64,000 bases of DNA, from contig NZ_QICI01000036.1 of NCBI RefSeq assembly GCF_004119445.1, positions 83,428-147,427 on the forward strand, written 5' to 3'. A program made the translations under genes and the position numbers. Each line of letters starts with the position of its first letter. Positions within the stretch are counted from its first letter, which is position 1. This DNA is from Chryseobacterium sp. CH21 (GTDB lineage: Bacteria > Bacteroidota > Bacteroidia > Flavobacteriales > Weeksellaceae). Shown one piece after another: positions 19,059 through 28,577 of the stretch. The notes below the pieces were generated by a model, which saw only the letters and a list, made by a program, of their open reading frames with translations, was not told the DNA's origin and did not search any database.

Positions 19059-20129
19059 TTAAAAATTATTGATGTTTCTTGTTTTGTTGATCAAAAACAG
19101 GTCTGCCAGTACAAATGCAGCAAGACTTTCCACTACAGGAACCGCTCTTGGAACTACACAAGGGTCGTGACGTCCTTTTCCTTCCACGATTACCGGATTT
19201 CCATCTTTGTCAATACTGTCCTGAGGTCTCAATATCGTAGCTACAGGTTTGAATGCTACACGGAAATAGATGTCCATTCCGTTAGATATTCCTCCCTGAA
19301 TTCCTCCTGAAAGATTAGATTTTGTAGTGAAATCTGTGTTGAAAGCATCATTATGCTCTTTTCCTGTCATTTTGGCACCGCAGAAACCGCTTCCATATTC
19401 AAAACCTTTGCAGGCATTAATATTCAGCATTGCTTTTGCCAGCTCAGCCTGAAGTTTTGAGAAGATAGGTTCACCAATTCCTACAGGAACATTTTTAATC
19501 ACACAAGTGATGGTTCCTCCAATGGTGTTCCCTTCTTTTTTGATCTCTTTGATTCGTGCAATCATCCTTTCAGCCGTTTCAGCATCAGGACAACGAACAT
19601 CATTGCTTTCTGTTTGGGAGAAATCCAAAGCCTGATATGGTTTTTCACAGAAAATATCACCTACGGAAGAAACGTAAGCGTTGATCTCAATGTCTGGTAA
19701 AAGCTGTTTGGCAAGTGCGCCTGCAACTACCCAGTTCATTGTTTCTCTTGCAGAAGATTTTCCACCACCACGGTGATCCCTGAAGCCAAATTTCTGGTCA
19801 TAGGTGAAATCTGCATGGCTCGGACGATATGCCCCTGCAATATGATCATAATCTTTCGATTTCTGATTTTCGTTTTCAATGATAAAACCAATTGGCGTAC
19901 CTGTTGTTTTTCCATCAAAGATTCCGGAAAGAAACTTTACTGTGTCACTTTCTTTTCTTTGTGTAACGATTGCTGACTGGCCGGGCTTTCTCCGATTCAG
20001 TTCGTACTGAACCTGATCGAGATCTACCGCTAAACCTGCCGGAAAATTATTGATGATACCGCCATAAGCCACTCCGTGACTTTCTCCAAATGTTGTAAGA
20101 CTAAGAAGATTACCTAATGTGTTGAACAT
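19059..20129 (-). CDS. aroC: Chorismate synthase
   Basis: 356 residues. This enzyme makes chorismate from EPSP with reduced FMN, the final shikimate-pathway step. Signature blocks are LTTFGESHG at residues 11-19, [17 protein letters not shown] near 46-62, [28 protein letters not shown] near 103-130 with the FMN-binding His and Arg residues, and the ending [14 protein letters not shown]. Length is normal. Two thioredoxin-fold genes follow closely on the same strand, with no obvious pathway link. Confidence 0.97.
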   Translation of the reverse strand: MFNTLGNLLSLTTFGESHGVAYGGIINNFPAGLAVDLDQVQYELNRRKPGQSAIVTQRKESDTVKFLSGIFDGKTTGTPIGFIIENENQKSKDYDHIAGAYRPSHADFTYDQKFGFRDHRGGGKSSARETMNWVVAGALAKQLLPDIEINAYVSSVGDIFCEKPYQALDFSQTESNDVRCPDAETAERMIARIKEIKKEGNTIGGTITCVIKNVPVGIGEPIFSKLQAELAKAMLNINACKGFEYGSGFCGAKMTGKEHNDAFNTDFTTKSNLSGGIQGGISNGMDIYFRVAFKPVATILRPQDSIDKDGNPVIVEGKGRHDPCVVPRAVPVVESLAAFVLADLFLINKTRNINNF

Positions 20130-20179
20130 GATACAAAATTACCTTTTTTTCTTCAGATAATAAAGTTTCTGGATTTGTT

Positions 20180-21812
20180 CTATTTATCAGTGTTTTTGAT
20201 AGTATTGATAACCTTTTGCGCTTCCTTTTCTTCTTCCGAAGTCATTTTTTTCCAGATAAACCCCTTTTTAAGGTCATTTTTGTCTAAAAGCTGGGGGAAA
20301 ATACCTGCTTCCACATAATCAAAAATATAATTAGGGTTTACTGCAGGAATTGGAGTATCAAAACTGTAAGGATAATGATGGGAGATATTAAATTTGAAAT
20401 TCCCGACTTTATATGTTTCAAACTGATGATACTCGTAGGTTGAAGGCTGATAAAGCTGTTTTTTTTCAAATCCTGTCATAAAACTTCCAACCCTGAAGCT
20501 TGGAATATATTTTTGAATGAATTCCGGAAAAGATAATATTGAAATAAAAAATAAACTTAAAGCTGAAAAGAGAACAATAGATTTTTTCCGATCAAAATAT
20601 TCGTAAAACAAGACAAAGAATATTACAAAAAAATATCTAAAAAAATCGGTATTGGGCGGAGAAAGTAAGAATCAATGCACTTTTTATCAATAATGAGATG
20701 CAGATCAGTGTCATCAGTTTTTTCTTTTTTATCCAGGCAAATGCAGAGAAAATACCCAGGCTCAGAACAAAAAGAATATTAATTTTGGATTTGATTCCTT
20801 CCAGTGAAAACCAGTTTTTGATATAATCTATAGTTGAAAACTTTTGAATTTCTTCATACGTGTACTGCATATCGTAAGTTTTCATGATGGCAAATTGCGA
20901 AGAAATTTTTAGCACTTCGGAATTAGGTTTCCAGGATACTCCCAAATCACCTATGGCTACAGGAAAAACAGGATAGCCGAATACCCATATGTTTTTCACA
21001 AAGAAAATTAAGAGAATGATAATTCCTAAAAATAAAGGTCTGAAGCTGTTCTTAAAAATAAATACCGAACTTAAGAATGTTAGTACAGGCAGCCATATCA
21101 TTGTTGGTTTTATGGCAAAAACAAAAATTGAAAAGGCAAAAAGGAGAGTAGTGTTTCTGTTTCCTGCCAGAATTTCATTTAAAATAATCAACGAAAAAAT
21201 AATGACAGGAAGATCCGGGCTTGGAGATTGTGAAAACAGCAGTAATAACGGCAGGAAACATAGATGGATCCAGTTTTTCCTTTCAATGATATAAATGCTG
21301 TAGATCATGAGGAGTGTGGAATTGATTCTCAAAAACGGATCAGAGAAGTTGGAAAACCCTGCCTGAAAAATATGCCACAGTGACATTTGTCCCAGCGTCA
21401 GATCTATATTTGAAACTCCTTTTACCAGTCCGTATTCTGTAAGCCATTGAAGCGTAGGAATATAATACCCGAAATGATCTAATATATAAGGATAGAAAGA
21501 ACCAGCGAATATTATAATAAGAGAGATTACGCTCAATAATGCAAAATCTTTCTTTGAAAACTGATAGAATTCCCAGTAGAGTTTATTTTTAAAGAAAAAG
21601 AGTAATCCAAATAGTATTGAAGGTATTTCTACATAAATATTTAAAGGAATAAAAAAAGAAATAATTGTCCAGATCAAACTTATTCCTAAGATTCCGGATA
21701 AAATTTTTCCGGAAACTTCCTGAAATAAAACTCCCCATATATTTTCCATGATTTTTCCCCACCCCATGAGGACAGGAACGATGAAAATGGAAGAAAGAAG
21801 AATCAATATCAT
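20180..21812 (-). pseudogene. Multi-pass membrane protein, frameshifted (LIC_10190-like family)
   Basis: Two frames together encode one protein of about 545 residues. The first (21812 down to 20637) has about ten hydrophobic helices and stops after FSAQYRFF. The second (to 20180) continues without a gap as RYFFVIFFVLFYEYFDRKK, completing another helix and a soluble tail. The switch falls in a T7 run of the coding strand (plus-strand A7, 20639-20645); six or nine Ts would restore one frame. The layout (many TM helices with a SAQYRF-type motif near the end) resembles the LIC_10190-type membrane proteins, possibly glycan-related. I start at the ATG at 21812 because the TTG further upstream lies in the previous gene's terminator. 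Confidence 0.65.
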
Positions 21813-21844
21813 AAAAAAAGATTGCTTAAAAGTAAGCAATCTTT
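21812..21844 (-). terminator. Intrinsic terminator of the glycine-zipper lipoprotein gene
   Basis: AAAGATTGCTTA / TAAGCAATCTTT stem with a four-base loop, followed on the minus strand by a T-run that ends at the next start codon. Confidence 0.88.
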
Positions 21845-21866
21845 ATATTTATTGTGAAAATATTTA

Positions 21867-22421
21867 TTAACGGGGTTGTACTCTTCCGTCTTTTCTATCC
21901 TGTGATCTACCAATGGTATACCCTGTAGCACCTCCTACAACACCACCAATTACAGCTCCCAGTCCTCTGTTTTTCTTGGCAATCAGCGCTCCGGCAGCAG
22001 CACCACCTACAGTACCAATAACAGTTCCTTTGGCAGCTTTACTCCATCCTTTTTTCTGGGTCGTTCCCTGTGAAGTACTACTTCCGTTATTCGCATAACT
22101 TCCATTGCTGCTTCCTCCGGAATTGGAATTGGAGCTTCTGTCTCTATATATTGTTCTTGTTTCTCTGATTACTTTTGGTCTTGAATTATTTTCAGCAGCA
22201 ATTCTAGCTTTTTTGCTTTCTGATATACTGTCCGCTTTTTTCTGAGCTTCATAGACCATTTTTTCCTTTTCAATAGCCAGCTTTTGTTTTTCTATTTCAA
22301 GTTGTCTGGCCTGAAATTCAAGTTTCTGTGCTTCCAGTGATTTTTCTGCAACGCTGTCGTCTTTCTTGCAGGCCGTCATTAATAAGACGGATAAAAAACC
22401 TGCTAATACTATCTTTCCCAT
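21867..22421 (-). CDS. Lipoprotein with glycine-zipper C-terminus
   Basis: 184 residues. The signal peptide ends in a lipobox (LLMTACKKDD), so the mature protein should be lipid-anchored at Cys18. Residues about 25-80 form a charged coiled-coil-like helix (QARQLEIEKQKLAIEKEKM). A Ser/Asn/Gly linker follows. The C-terminus contains GxxxG-type glycine zippers (TVIGTVGGAAAGALIAKK, GAVIGGVVGGATGYTIG), as in YMGG/OmpA-like glycine-zipper envelope proteins that insert or oligomerise in the outer membrane. Role unknown; envelope structure is likely. Confidence 0.85.
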   Translation of the reverse strand: MGKIVLAGFLSVLLMTACKKDDSVAEKSLEAQKLEFQARQLEIEKQKLAIEKEKMVYEAQKKADSISESKKARIAAENNSRPKVIRETRTIYRDRSSNSNSGGSSNGSYANNGSSTSQGTTQKKGWSKAAKGTVIGTVGGAAAGALIAKKNRGLGAVIGGVVGGATGYTIGRSQDRKDGRVQPR

Positions 22422-22665
22422 AATTCAAATTTTAATACATAAAGCCAAAACGACTTTAATTTTAGTTTTATTTTCAATTATGAAGCCAAATTTTAGTTAA
22501 TGAGTGTTAAAATTGTTGTTAAATCACCAAATTAACTTTTAATATCACTTGGTTTTATATTGCTGGTAAGGGATTTCGGGAGTATTTGTAAATTTTAATT
22601 CACTGATAGTTTTTATTGAATTCATATAAGTTGATTATTTTTGAACTACCAAATTACTTTTTAAT

Positions 22666-23106
22666 ATGAAAAAATCAATTTTTACAGTGTCAGCATTAAT
22701 TGGATTGCTGGCTGTTACAACGTCGTTTTCCTCAGGGGAAGTAGTAGAGGGTAATACACCCCGTTCAGTAGTGTCGGATAAGATTCCAAAGACCCAGACT
22801 TACAAAATTCGTTATGGTCTTCTTTCCAAAAGTGGAACGAAAATTCTTTCGGGTAATTATGATGTTGGAAGTTTTATTGCTGAAAACATGACTACAGGAG
22901 AGGTGTATGATACGTATTATAGTGGTGGATTCCAGTCGGTTCCTCAATATTATGATGGACTTCCTGCGGGAACTTATACATTTTCTGCGATGCAGGGCCA
23001 AGGCGGCTGGGTAGGGTATGGAACAGTAGTTGCTACAGTTTCTGACGCACAGGTAGATTCTGACGGATATATTACGGTATATATTCCAATCGTTTGGGAG
23101 GAATAG
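22666..23106 (+). CDS. Small secreted protein of unknown function
   Basis: 146 residues starting with a signal peptide (MKKSIFTVSALIGLLAVTTSFSSG). The mature part (about 120 residues) is Gly/Tyr/Ser-rich with beta-strand character (TYKIRYGLLSKSGTKIL, LPAGTYTFSAMQGQGG, YITVYIPIVWEE). The LPAGTYTFSA segment resembles beta-sandwich carboxypeptidase-regulatory-like folds, but no family can be named. There is no lipobox and no T9SS sorting domain, so it is probably periplasmic. A weak hairpin follows at 23141. Confidence 0.7.
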   Translation: MKKSIFTVSALIGLLAVTTSFSSGEVVEGNTPRSVVSDKIPKTQTYKIRYGLLSKSGTKILSGNYDVGSFIAENMTTGEVYDTYYSGGFQSVPQYYDGLPAGTYTFSAMQGQGGWVGYGTVVATVSDAQVDSDGYITVYIPIVWEE

Positions 23107-23410
23107 GCTTGTGAACCCCAAAATATTTAGCTAAATTTACCCTTCCAGAAATGAAGGTTTTTCTTTAGATATTCAATGGATATCTGTGATCTTTATTTAT
23201 TTTTATGCAAGTATCATAATGGCATAAAATTGAGATTGATTTAATCTTCAGGATGCAGTTTGACTCTTACAGACGTATTCATTCTTCAGTTCCAGGTTTG
23301 TATTATATTTTTCTATTGAAGAAAGATAATAAAACGGTTGTGAAGAATGATTTCACAATATTCTGTTTGGATTTTTCTAAATAGATTTTTTTCATCATTT
23401 GTGTTTTTTA

Positions 23411-23434
23411 GGCCTCCGTAAGGAGGCCTTTTCA
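23411..23434 (+). terminator. Intrinsic terminator, copy 1 of a repeated motif
   Basis: AGGCCTCC / GGAGGCCT stem with GTAA loop and T-tail, preceded by TTCATCATTTGTGTTTTTT. Confidence 0.85.
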
Positions 23435-23536
23435 TATAAGTTTATTATAATGTGAAAATTTATGATTCTGCTCATATAATAATTGAGCAGCATATAGTAG
23501 ATTTGATTAAACATTTTCATTCCATATTTTATCAAA

Positions 23537-23567
23537 AAGACTTCTCGAAACGGGAGGTCTTTTTTTG
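23537..23567 (+). terminator. Intrinsic terminator
   Basis: AAGACTTC / GGAGGTCTT stem followed by seven Ts; no annotated gene ends immediately before it. Confidence 0.7.
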
Positions 23568-23734
23568 AGAAATATTGTCTGCGAACCAAGGGATCCACTA
23601 TTTGAAAGAATTAATAATTTTATGATTATAGTCATAAAATAAAAATAAAGACTGGTATATCTTTGGTGATAGAATCAACAGATAAAATAATTTTTATCTC
23701 TGATATAAAATTTTTTTTCATCATTTGTGTTTTT

Positions 23735-23763
23735 TGAGGCCTCCATTTTTTGGGGGCTTTTTC
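23735..23763 (+). terminator. Intrinsic terminator, copy 2 of a repeated motif
   Basis: GCCTCC / GGGGGC stem with a T-rich loop and tail, preceded by the same TTCATCATTTGTGTTTTTT as copy 1. Confidence 0.7.
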
Positions 23764-24184
23764 ATATGATGAAACTCATAGTTTAAATTTCATAAGTTGT
23801 TTTATGGCCAAATAGTATATCCCGGATGATACATATTTTGTCATTTGATTTAGGGAGAAGAAATTATGTCAATGGAGAGTTGGGTTAGTTTTTTGAAGGT
23901 TAATAAAGTATATGTTTCTTTAATATGAATTTAATTTTATGAAACTGTAAATTATTTTTTTATTAATATTTTTATTCTGATGTTAGAAATGTCTTAATTA
24001 ATTATAAATAATTATGAAGTGGTTTTTAAAGCATCTGTAAAATCGGTTTAAAATGCTGAAATCGTAAAAATGATATTACAAGGATAAATCAGTTTTTTTT
24101 ATCAAAATTGAAATTCTTGGCACGATTTTTCGATATAGAAATGTAACTCATGTTTAATTTGAGTTTTCATGGTTATTAGTTTTT

Positions 24185-24213
24185 ATCCTCGGAATTTCCG
24201 AGGATTTTTTTTT
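24185..24213 (+). terminator. Intrinsic terminator
   Basis: ATCCTCGG / CCGAGGAT stem with AATTT loop and a nine-T tail; the transcript it ends is unknown. Confidence 0.85.
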
Positions 24214-24228
24214 GAATTGAAATAAAAA

Positions 24229-24251
24229 ATCCCCGCCAACATGGCAGAGAT
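24229..24251 (-). terminator. Intrinsic terminator of the 24258 gene
   Basis: On the minus strand ATCTCTGCCA / TGGCGGGGAT pairs fully if G-U pairs are allowed, followed by six Ts. Confidence 0.75.
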
Positions 24252-24257
24252 ATTTTA

Positions 24258-24527
24258 TTAAGGTAAGTTTGATAAATCATCTAATTTACTTTCTAAAGAC
24301 AGAACTTCAATATTGTTATACTGATCTGCTTTATCAAGTAAATGTCCGAGATAGATGACGATAGAGTCTATATTCCTTCTTGAAATAAAAATATTTTCTC
24401 TTTGAATTTCCTCTTCTATTTCTTCCACATAATCTATTTCATCATCATCAGCTTTGTCTTGTATTTCTTTTTCATACTGTATTGCTGCAAGTATCAGGCT
24501 TTTTTCTTCAGGGGTGAACTGTATCAT
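24258..24527 (-). CDS. Small acidic protein of unknown function
   Basis: 89 residues, strongly acidic and helical (DKADDDEIDYVEEIEEEIQRE near residues 25-45), with no signal peptide and no cysteine. It starts MIQFTPEEKSLILAA and ends in a Leu/Asp-rich segment. I do not recognise the family. A small one-helix membrane protein is encoded 26 bp upstream on the same strand and a terminator follows, so the two probably form a short operon. Confidence 0.65.
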   Translation of the reverse strand: MIQFTPEEKSLILAAIQYEKEIQDKADDDEIDYVEEIEEEIQRENIFISRRNIDSIVIYLGHLLDKADQYNNIEVLSLESKLDDLSNLP

Positions 24528-24553
24528 CAGTATTGGATTTTAGTATTATTTTT

Positions 24554-24685
24554 CTATAGATTCTTTGATCCTTTTTTAACGGTGTATTTTATTAATCTGT
24601 AAAAACCATAAATACTGCCAAGCATCAATAAGGTTAATATAATTGTTGAAATGATAATGTGTGTTGATGATATTAATAAAAACAT
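24554..24685 (-). CDS. Small single-pass membrane protein, 43 residues
   Basis: A short frame starting ATG at 24685. Its product has one hydrophobic helix (residues about 10-28, IIISTIILTLLMLGSIYG) followed by a basic tail (RLIKYTVKKGSKNL), a positive-inside arrangement that suggests real coding. It lies 26 bp upstream of the acidic 89-residue gene on the same strand. No family recognised. A chance frame in AT-rich DNA is the alternative. Confidence 0.45.
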   Translation of the reverse strand: MFLLISSTHIIISTIILTLLMLGSIYGFYRLIKYTVKKGSKNL

Positions 24686-24770
24686 GGTTAATTATTTATT
24701 AAAGATATAGTGGTTATTTTTTCATAAATATAATAATATATGGGTGATAATGAGGTAAGAAACAAAAACA

Positions 24771-24801
24771 AAAAAACCTCTAAATTATTTAGAGGTTTTT
24801 T
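24771..24801 (-). terminator. Intrinsic terminator of tRNA-Cys
   Basis: AAACCTCTAAAT / ATTTAGAGGTTT hairpin with a T-run on the minus strand, directly after the tRNA. Confidence 0.88.
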
Positions 24802-24804
24802 CTG

Positions 24805-24875
24805 AGGTACCTAGCGGATTCGAACCGCTGTAGATGGTGTTGCAGACCACTGCCTAGCCGCTCGGCCAAAGTACC
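24805..24875 (-). tRNA. tRNA-Cys (GCA)
   Basis: The minus strand folds as a cloverleaf. The acceptor GGTACTT pairs with AGGTACC, the D-arm contains GAGCGGCTAGGC, the anticodon stem GTGGT/ACCAT encloses CTGCAAC with anticodon GCA, and the T-arm is AGCGGTTCGAATCCGCT. The discriminator base is U73, the main identity element of tRNA-Cys. The 3' CCA is not encoded. A terminator follows immediately. Confidence 0.96.
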
Positions 24876-24933
24876 ATTTTTACCATTTTTGAGGTGTGCA
24901 AATATAGCAAAATTTCTTTATGAACAAAAGTTT

Positions 24934-25440
24934 TTAAGCAATTTCTTTCTTTCCAAGAGCTTCTATTTCGCTTTTTGCTTGAATTTCAGCCTGATAATTT
25001 TTGATGTTAATGACTCTTGTTTCGCTCCATTTGTCATGCCAGCCGCTTTCGCCGAAAAAAGAAAGAGAATCAAAAGGAACCATTCGGGAAAATATGCGTC
25101 CCACTATTTGTAGTGAGGTAGGTTGATTTCCATCTATACTGATCACTTTTGTTCCGGTAATATACTTTGCAATTGTCTTTCCAAGATAATATTCCATGAA
25201 AAAGAAATAAGCGAAAAATACAAAAAAGTAAGAAATAATGATAGATACGGCTACACTTGTATTGTTATCAATATCTTCTTCACTAATTATTTCTCCAAAA
25301 ACAATAGAGTAGAACAATGCAAAAGCAAAGAAAAAAATATAAAATATAATCTGAATAAAGATTCTATCAAGGAAATAATTAAGGAATCTTGTACCTGTAG
25401 GTGCCTTGTGTCTATCTACAACAACTAGATATTTTCTCAT
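24934..25440 (-). CDS. RDD family membrane protein
   Basis: 168 residues. The RDD domain shows the Arg near the start of the first helix (APTGTRFLNYFLDRIFIQI), a second helix near residues 65-90 (IISYFFVFFAYFFFMEY) and the GKTIAKYITGTKVIS motif that precedes the third. Function of the family is mostly unknown; some members are transporters or antiporters. It is the first minus-strand gene downstream of the DUF4403 gene and upstream of the tRNA. Confidence 0.88.
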   Translation of the reverse strand: MRKYLVVVDRHKAPTGTRFLNYFLDRIFIQIIFYIFFFAFALFYSIVFGEIISEEDIDNNTSVAVSIIISYFFVFFAYFFFMEYYLGKTIAKYITGTKVISIDGNQPTSLQIVGRIFSRMVPFDSLSFFGESGWHDKWSETRVINIKNYQAEIQAKSEIEALGKKEIA

Positions 25441-25483
25441 GGGGAAGGTTATTAGTTTTTTAGTTTAGTTTTTATTGATGGTG

Positions 25484-26848
25484 TTAAAATCCGTTGACCA
25501 ATAATTTTAAAGAAGCATTCGTATCAATAACAGCAGTGATTCCTGTATTGCTGAGCAAAATTTTACTTGGCTTAAGATTGAACACTTTTCCGTTCATCTT
25601 TAAACCTTTATAATATTCTTTATTAAAAGCCTCTTCGATACTTTTTCTTGAAGTTTCTTCCAGTTCCTGAGTAGGAATACCGTATTCTTCTTCAATCATT
25701 TTTACGATTTTCCCCTGAAATAACAGGGAAGCTGTTTTTTGAAGGATATTGGTCGTTTTTAGTTTAAATTTCGTTTCAGATAAAACAATTTTTCTTTTAG
25801 TTTCATCATACACCGGAATTCCTGAAATAATAGATGTCCCTTTGATATAGCCATCGGTCTGAGCTTCAATAACCACCCTATCATCAACACCATATACTCT
25901 GATATCGGTTACCTTCACTTTAGAATCACGTACATCAAACTCCTTGTTCAGGAACGTTTTTCTTGCCATATTACTTGCTTCCGTAAAAGGGATATTGGCT
26001 GTTGTCTGCAAAATAAACTTATCTGCAACAGTAGGAGTGGAGTTAAAATTAGCAACACTTGTCACGGGTGAAGAAGCTGCAGGTTTATTCCCTGTAAAAG
26101 TTTCAGAATAAATATCCACACCAAGCGTAGCATTGATCTGATTTCCATAAAATTTCAAAGGAGTAATATTAACACCCACAGGGCTTACTTTAAGCCATGT
26201 GTTATATTCTTCCGAAATATTGAAGGGCTGCAGAAAAGTATTCCACGCCATTAAAGCATATTGCTGGAAATTCAACTGTGTCGCCATTTGCTGATCAATT
26301 GTTTTACAGAATTTTTCCTGTTGCTCTTTTAAGCTTTTTTCAACAATAGAGGTGATGGGAATCTGTATTCTTCCATAATCAAGCACAGGTTTGGTTACCC
26401 ATCTGAAACCATTGGGCTGAGTATTTGTAATAATCGTCCAGTTATTTTTAAAAGTAACGGTGGTATTAAAAGACATTACTGTTTCAAAAGTGGTATTCTG
26501 ATACGTATATACTCCCAAAGTACCAATTCCCTTTTCTGCCCATATTTTTAAAGGAACTTCGATCAGTAAATTCTGGCTGGTTCCTCCTACAAGGCGGATC
26601 GGTCTTGTTTTCCATACTTTCACTTTGAACTGATCATTGTTGTTATCTGTATAAGAATCATCCTGATATACCAGATCTTTTACAGAAGCATTGATCATAT
26701 TGCTCAGTTCCGAAAGAGGGATGGTCACAGGCATCGTAATGCTGGATTTGATCTTAGGAAAGTTATAGGCTGCCAATTGATTATCAACGCCGGTTTGCCC
26801 AAAAGTGCTGATCCCTATTGCTAGAAATAATATTTTAACGAATTTCAA
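25484..26848 (-). CDS. DUF4403 family exported protein
   Basis: 454 residues with a signal peptide (MKFVKILFLAIGISTFGQ). The body is a lipid-binding-like tandem beta-rich architecture typical of DUF4403: an opening SSITMPVTIPLSELSNMIN, a second ATLGVDIY block and the closing KGLKMNGKVFNLKPSKILLS. No catalytic residues are known. Periplasmic or outer-membrane location is likely. It precedes the RDD gene by about 40 bp on the same strand and may be co-transcribed. Confidence 0.83.
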   Translation of the reverse strand: MKFVKILFLAIGISTFGQTGVDNQLAAYNFPKIKSSITMPVTIPLSELSNMINASVKDLVYQDDSYTDNNNDQFKVKVWKTRPIRLVGGTSQNLLIEVPLKIWAEKGIGTLGVYTYQNTTFETVMSFNTTVTFKNNWTIITNTQPNGFRWVTKPVLDYGRIQIPITSIVEKSLKEQQEKFCKTIDQQMATQLNFQQYALMAWNTFLQPFNISEEYNTWLKVSPVGVNITPLKFYGNQINATLGVDIYSETFTGNKPAASSPVTSVANFNSTPTVADKFILQTTANIPFTEASNMARKTFLNKEFDVRDSKVKVTDIRVYGVDDRVVIEAQTDGYIKGTSIISGIPVYDETKRKIVLSETKFKLKTTNILQKTASLLFQGKIVKMIEEEYGIPTQELEETSRKSIEEAFNKEYYKGLKMNGKVFNLKPSKILLSNTGITAVIDTNASLKLLVNGF

Positions 26849-26884
26849 TTTGTATGTTTTTTTTATGAAACGAAAATAAGCATT

Positions 26885-27253
26885 TTAATTTTCCGGTTTA
26901 AAGCTCTTTTCAAGCTCTATGCTGGCACCTTTCATTTCTCCTAGCATTGGCGGAGCTGTTTTCGTTATTTTTAATTTAATATAATCGACCTGTGGAAAGC
27001 TGTCATGAATTTTGGTGATGATTCTTCCGGCTACATGTTCCAGTAATTTGGATTTTATTTTCATTTCGCCGTGAAGGATGTCATTGATATCTGCATAACT
27101 TATGGTGTCATGCAAATCATCGGATGTGGCTGCTTTCCACAGATCGGTATGAAGTTCTGCATTCAGAATATAATAGGTACCGATGATATTTTCTTCAGGA
27201 AGTACACCATGGTATGCATATATTCGTACATCTTCAAGATATATTTTGCTCAT
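26885..27253 (-). CDS. folB: Dihydroneopterin aldolase
   Basis: 122 residues, the family length. FolB cleaves 7,8-dihydroneopterin to 6-hydroxymethyl-dihydropterin and glycolaldehyde in folate synthesis. The active-site Glu lies in AYHGVLPEENIIG (residues 13-25) and the catalytic Lys in YIKLKITKTAPP near 98-109. The pterin-binding DTISYADI block is near 50. It sits only four bases after thrC, so it appears to ride on the threonine operon transcript. Confidence 0.93.
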   Translation of the reverse strand: MSKIYLEDVRIYAYHGVLPEENIIGTYYILNAELHTDLWKAATSDDLHDTISYADINDILHGEMKIKSKLLEHVAGRIITKIHDSFPQVDYIKLKITKTAPPMLGEMKGASIELEKSFKPEN

Positions 27254-27257
27254 TGCT

Positions 27258-28562
27258 TCAGATTTTATGAAGCAAAAATCGTCTTAATTCTTCAAAATCT
27301 GAATTTATTTCTACAGTTTTTTTCTCCTTTTTCATAAGCTCATTTAATGTTTCCGGAATTTCAATCTGAGTATGAATTGCTTTTTCCACTGCATCAGGGA
27401 ATTTTACCGGATGTGCAGTACCCAGGATGAATCCTTTTTGCTCAGGATTTTCTTGCAAGTACTGTTCCATTGCAGCAAAGGCCACAGCGCTGTGAGGTTC
27501 CAGAATATAGCCGTATTTCTTATAGACTTCTGTGATGGTGCTCATCGTTTGATCATCATCAATCGAATAAGCTGATATTTTATTTTTTAACGTTTCAAAC
27601 TGATGCCCGAAGAGTTCCAGGATTCTCACAAAATTGCTGGGATCTCCTACATCCATTGCATTGGATAGGGTAGCAACCGCTTTTTGTGGTTGGTAGTTTT
27701 GGGTTGTAAAATAATCCGGAATGACATGATTGGCATTACAGGCCGCAATAAAATGACTAGCAGGCAAACCTCTGAAATGGGCCAGCAGTCCGGCGCAAAT
27801 ATTTCCGAAATTTCCACTTGGTACACAGATTATCGGTTGTTCCTGATGATGCTGCATCCATTGTTTTAATGCTATTAAATAATAAATCTGCTGAGGAAGC
27901 CATCTTGCAACGTTGATAGAATTAGCAGATGTCAAAAATAACTGACTGTTGATTTCCTCATCCGAAAAGGCTTGTTTTACAAGGTTCTGACAGTCATCGA
28001 AGCTACCGTTGACTTCTAATGCAGAAATATTTTCGCCTAATGCCGTAAGCTGTTTCTCCTGAACCGGACTTACCCTGTTCTTTGGATACAATATAACTAC
28101 ATCAATCTGTGGAATTTTATAAAATCCGTGAGCAACAGCTCCTCCTGTATCTCCTGAAGTGGCTACAAGAACAGTAACTTTTTTCTGTTGGTCTTTCAGG
28201 AAATAAGACAGACAACGGCTCATGAATCTAGCACCAATATCTTTAAAAGCCAGGGTAGGACCATGAAATAATTCCAATATAGCTATCTGTTCATTGATCT
28301 TGATCAAAGGGATATCAAAACTGACCGTTTCTGCAACAATTTCTTTTAAGATTTCTGAAGGAATTTCATCTCCTGCAAAGTCTTTCATGCATTGGTATGC
28401 AATTTCTTCATTGGAATACTGGTGAAGATTTTGAATGAATTCATCTTCAAATTGGGGAATGCTTTCGGGGAAAAATAATCCTTTTTCTTTTCCCTGACCT
28501 TTTATAGTTGCTCCTCTGAAATCAATTTTTTCTGAATGGTCTTTTAAATTATAATATTTCAT
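27258..28562 (-). CDS. thrC: Threonine synthase
   Basis: 434 residues, PLP enzyme converting O-phosphohomoserine to threonine. The PLP lysine sits in GPTLAFKDIGARFM near residue 108, followed by the substrate loop LVATSGDTGGAVAHGF near 130 and the phosphate-binding CVPSGNFGNICAG near 246. Start KYYNLKDHSEKIDFRGA is typical of the family. It is the last amino-acid gene of the operon thrA-thrB-thrC, 15 bp after thrB, with folB four bases downstream. Confidence 0.96.
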   Translation of the reverse strand: MKYYNLKDHSEKIDFRGATIKGQGKEKGLFFPESIPQFEDEFIQNLHQYSNEEIAYQCMKDFAGDEIPSEILKEIVAETVSFDIPLIKINEQIAILELFHGPTLAFKDIGARFMSRCLSYFLKDQQKKVTVLVATSGDTGGAVAHGFYKIPQIDVVILYPKNRVSPVQEKQLTALGENISALEVNGSFDDCQNLVKQAFSDEEINSQLFLTSANSINVARWLPQQIYYLIALKQWMQHHQEQPIICVPSGNFGNICAGLLAHFRGLPASHFIAACNANHVIPDYFTTQNYQPQKAVATLSNAMDVGDPSNFVRILELFGHQFETLKNKISAYSIDDDQTMSTITEVYKKYGYILEPHSAVAFAAMEQYLQENPEQKGFILGTAHPVKFPDAVEKAIHTQIEIPETLNELMKKEKKTVEINSDFEELRRFLLHKI

Positions 28563-28577
28563 TTCTGTTTTTTATGA

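Larger units (their letters stand above)
23107..24257. other. 1.15-kb gap with several intrinsic terminators and a repeated motif
   Basis: No convincing long gene. Several T-tailed hairpins on the plus strand lie at 23141-23163, 23411-23434, 23537-23567, 23735-23763 and 24185-24213. Two of them (23391 and 23718) are preceded by the same TTCATCATTTGTGTTTTTT sequence. A 43-codon open frame at 23253-23384 (start MQFDSYRRIHSS) ends 27 bases before the first of the pair and might be a real small gene or a remnant. Several short transcripts, small RNAs or decayed genes are possible. Confidence 0.45.

Noticed and set aside
23866..23940. Short frame MSMESWVSFLKVNK in the terminator-rich gap
   Set aside because: Only about 20 codons and not followed closely by a terminator; chance is likely.
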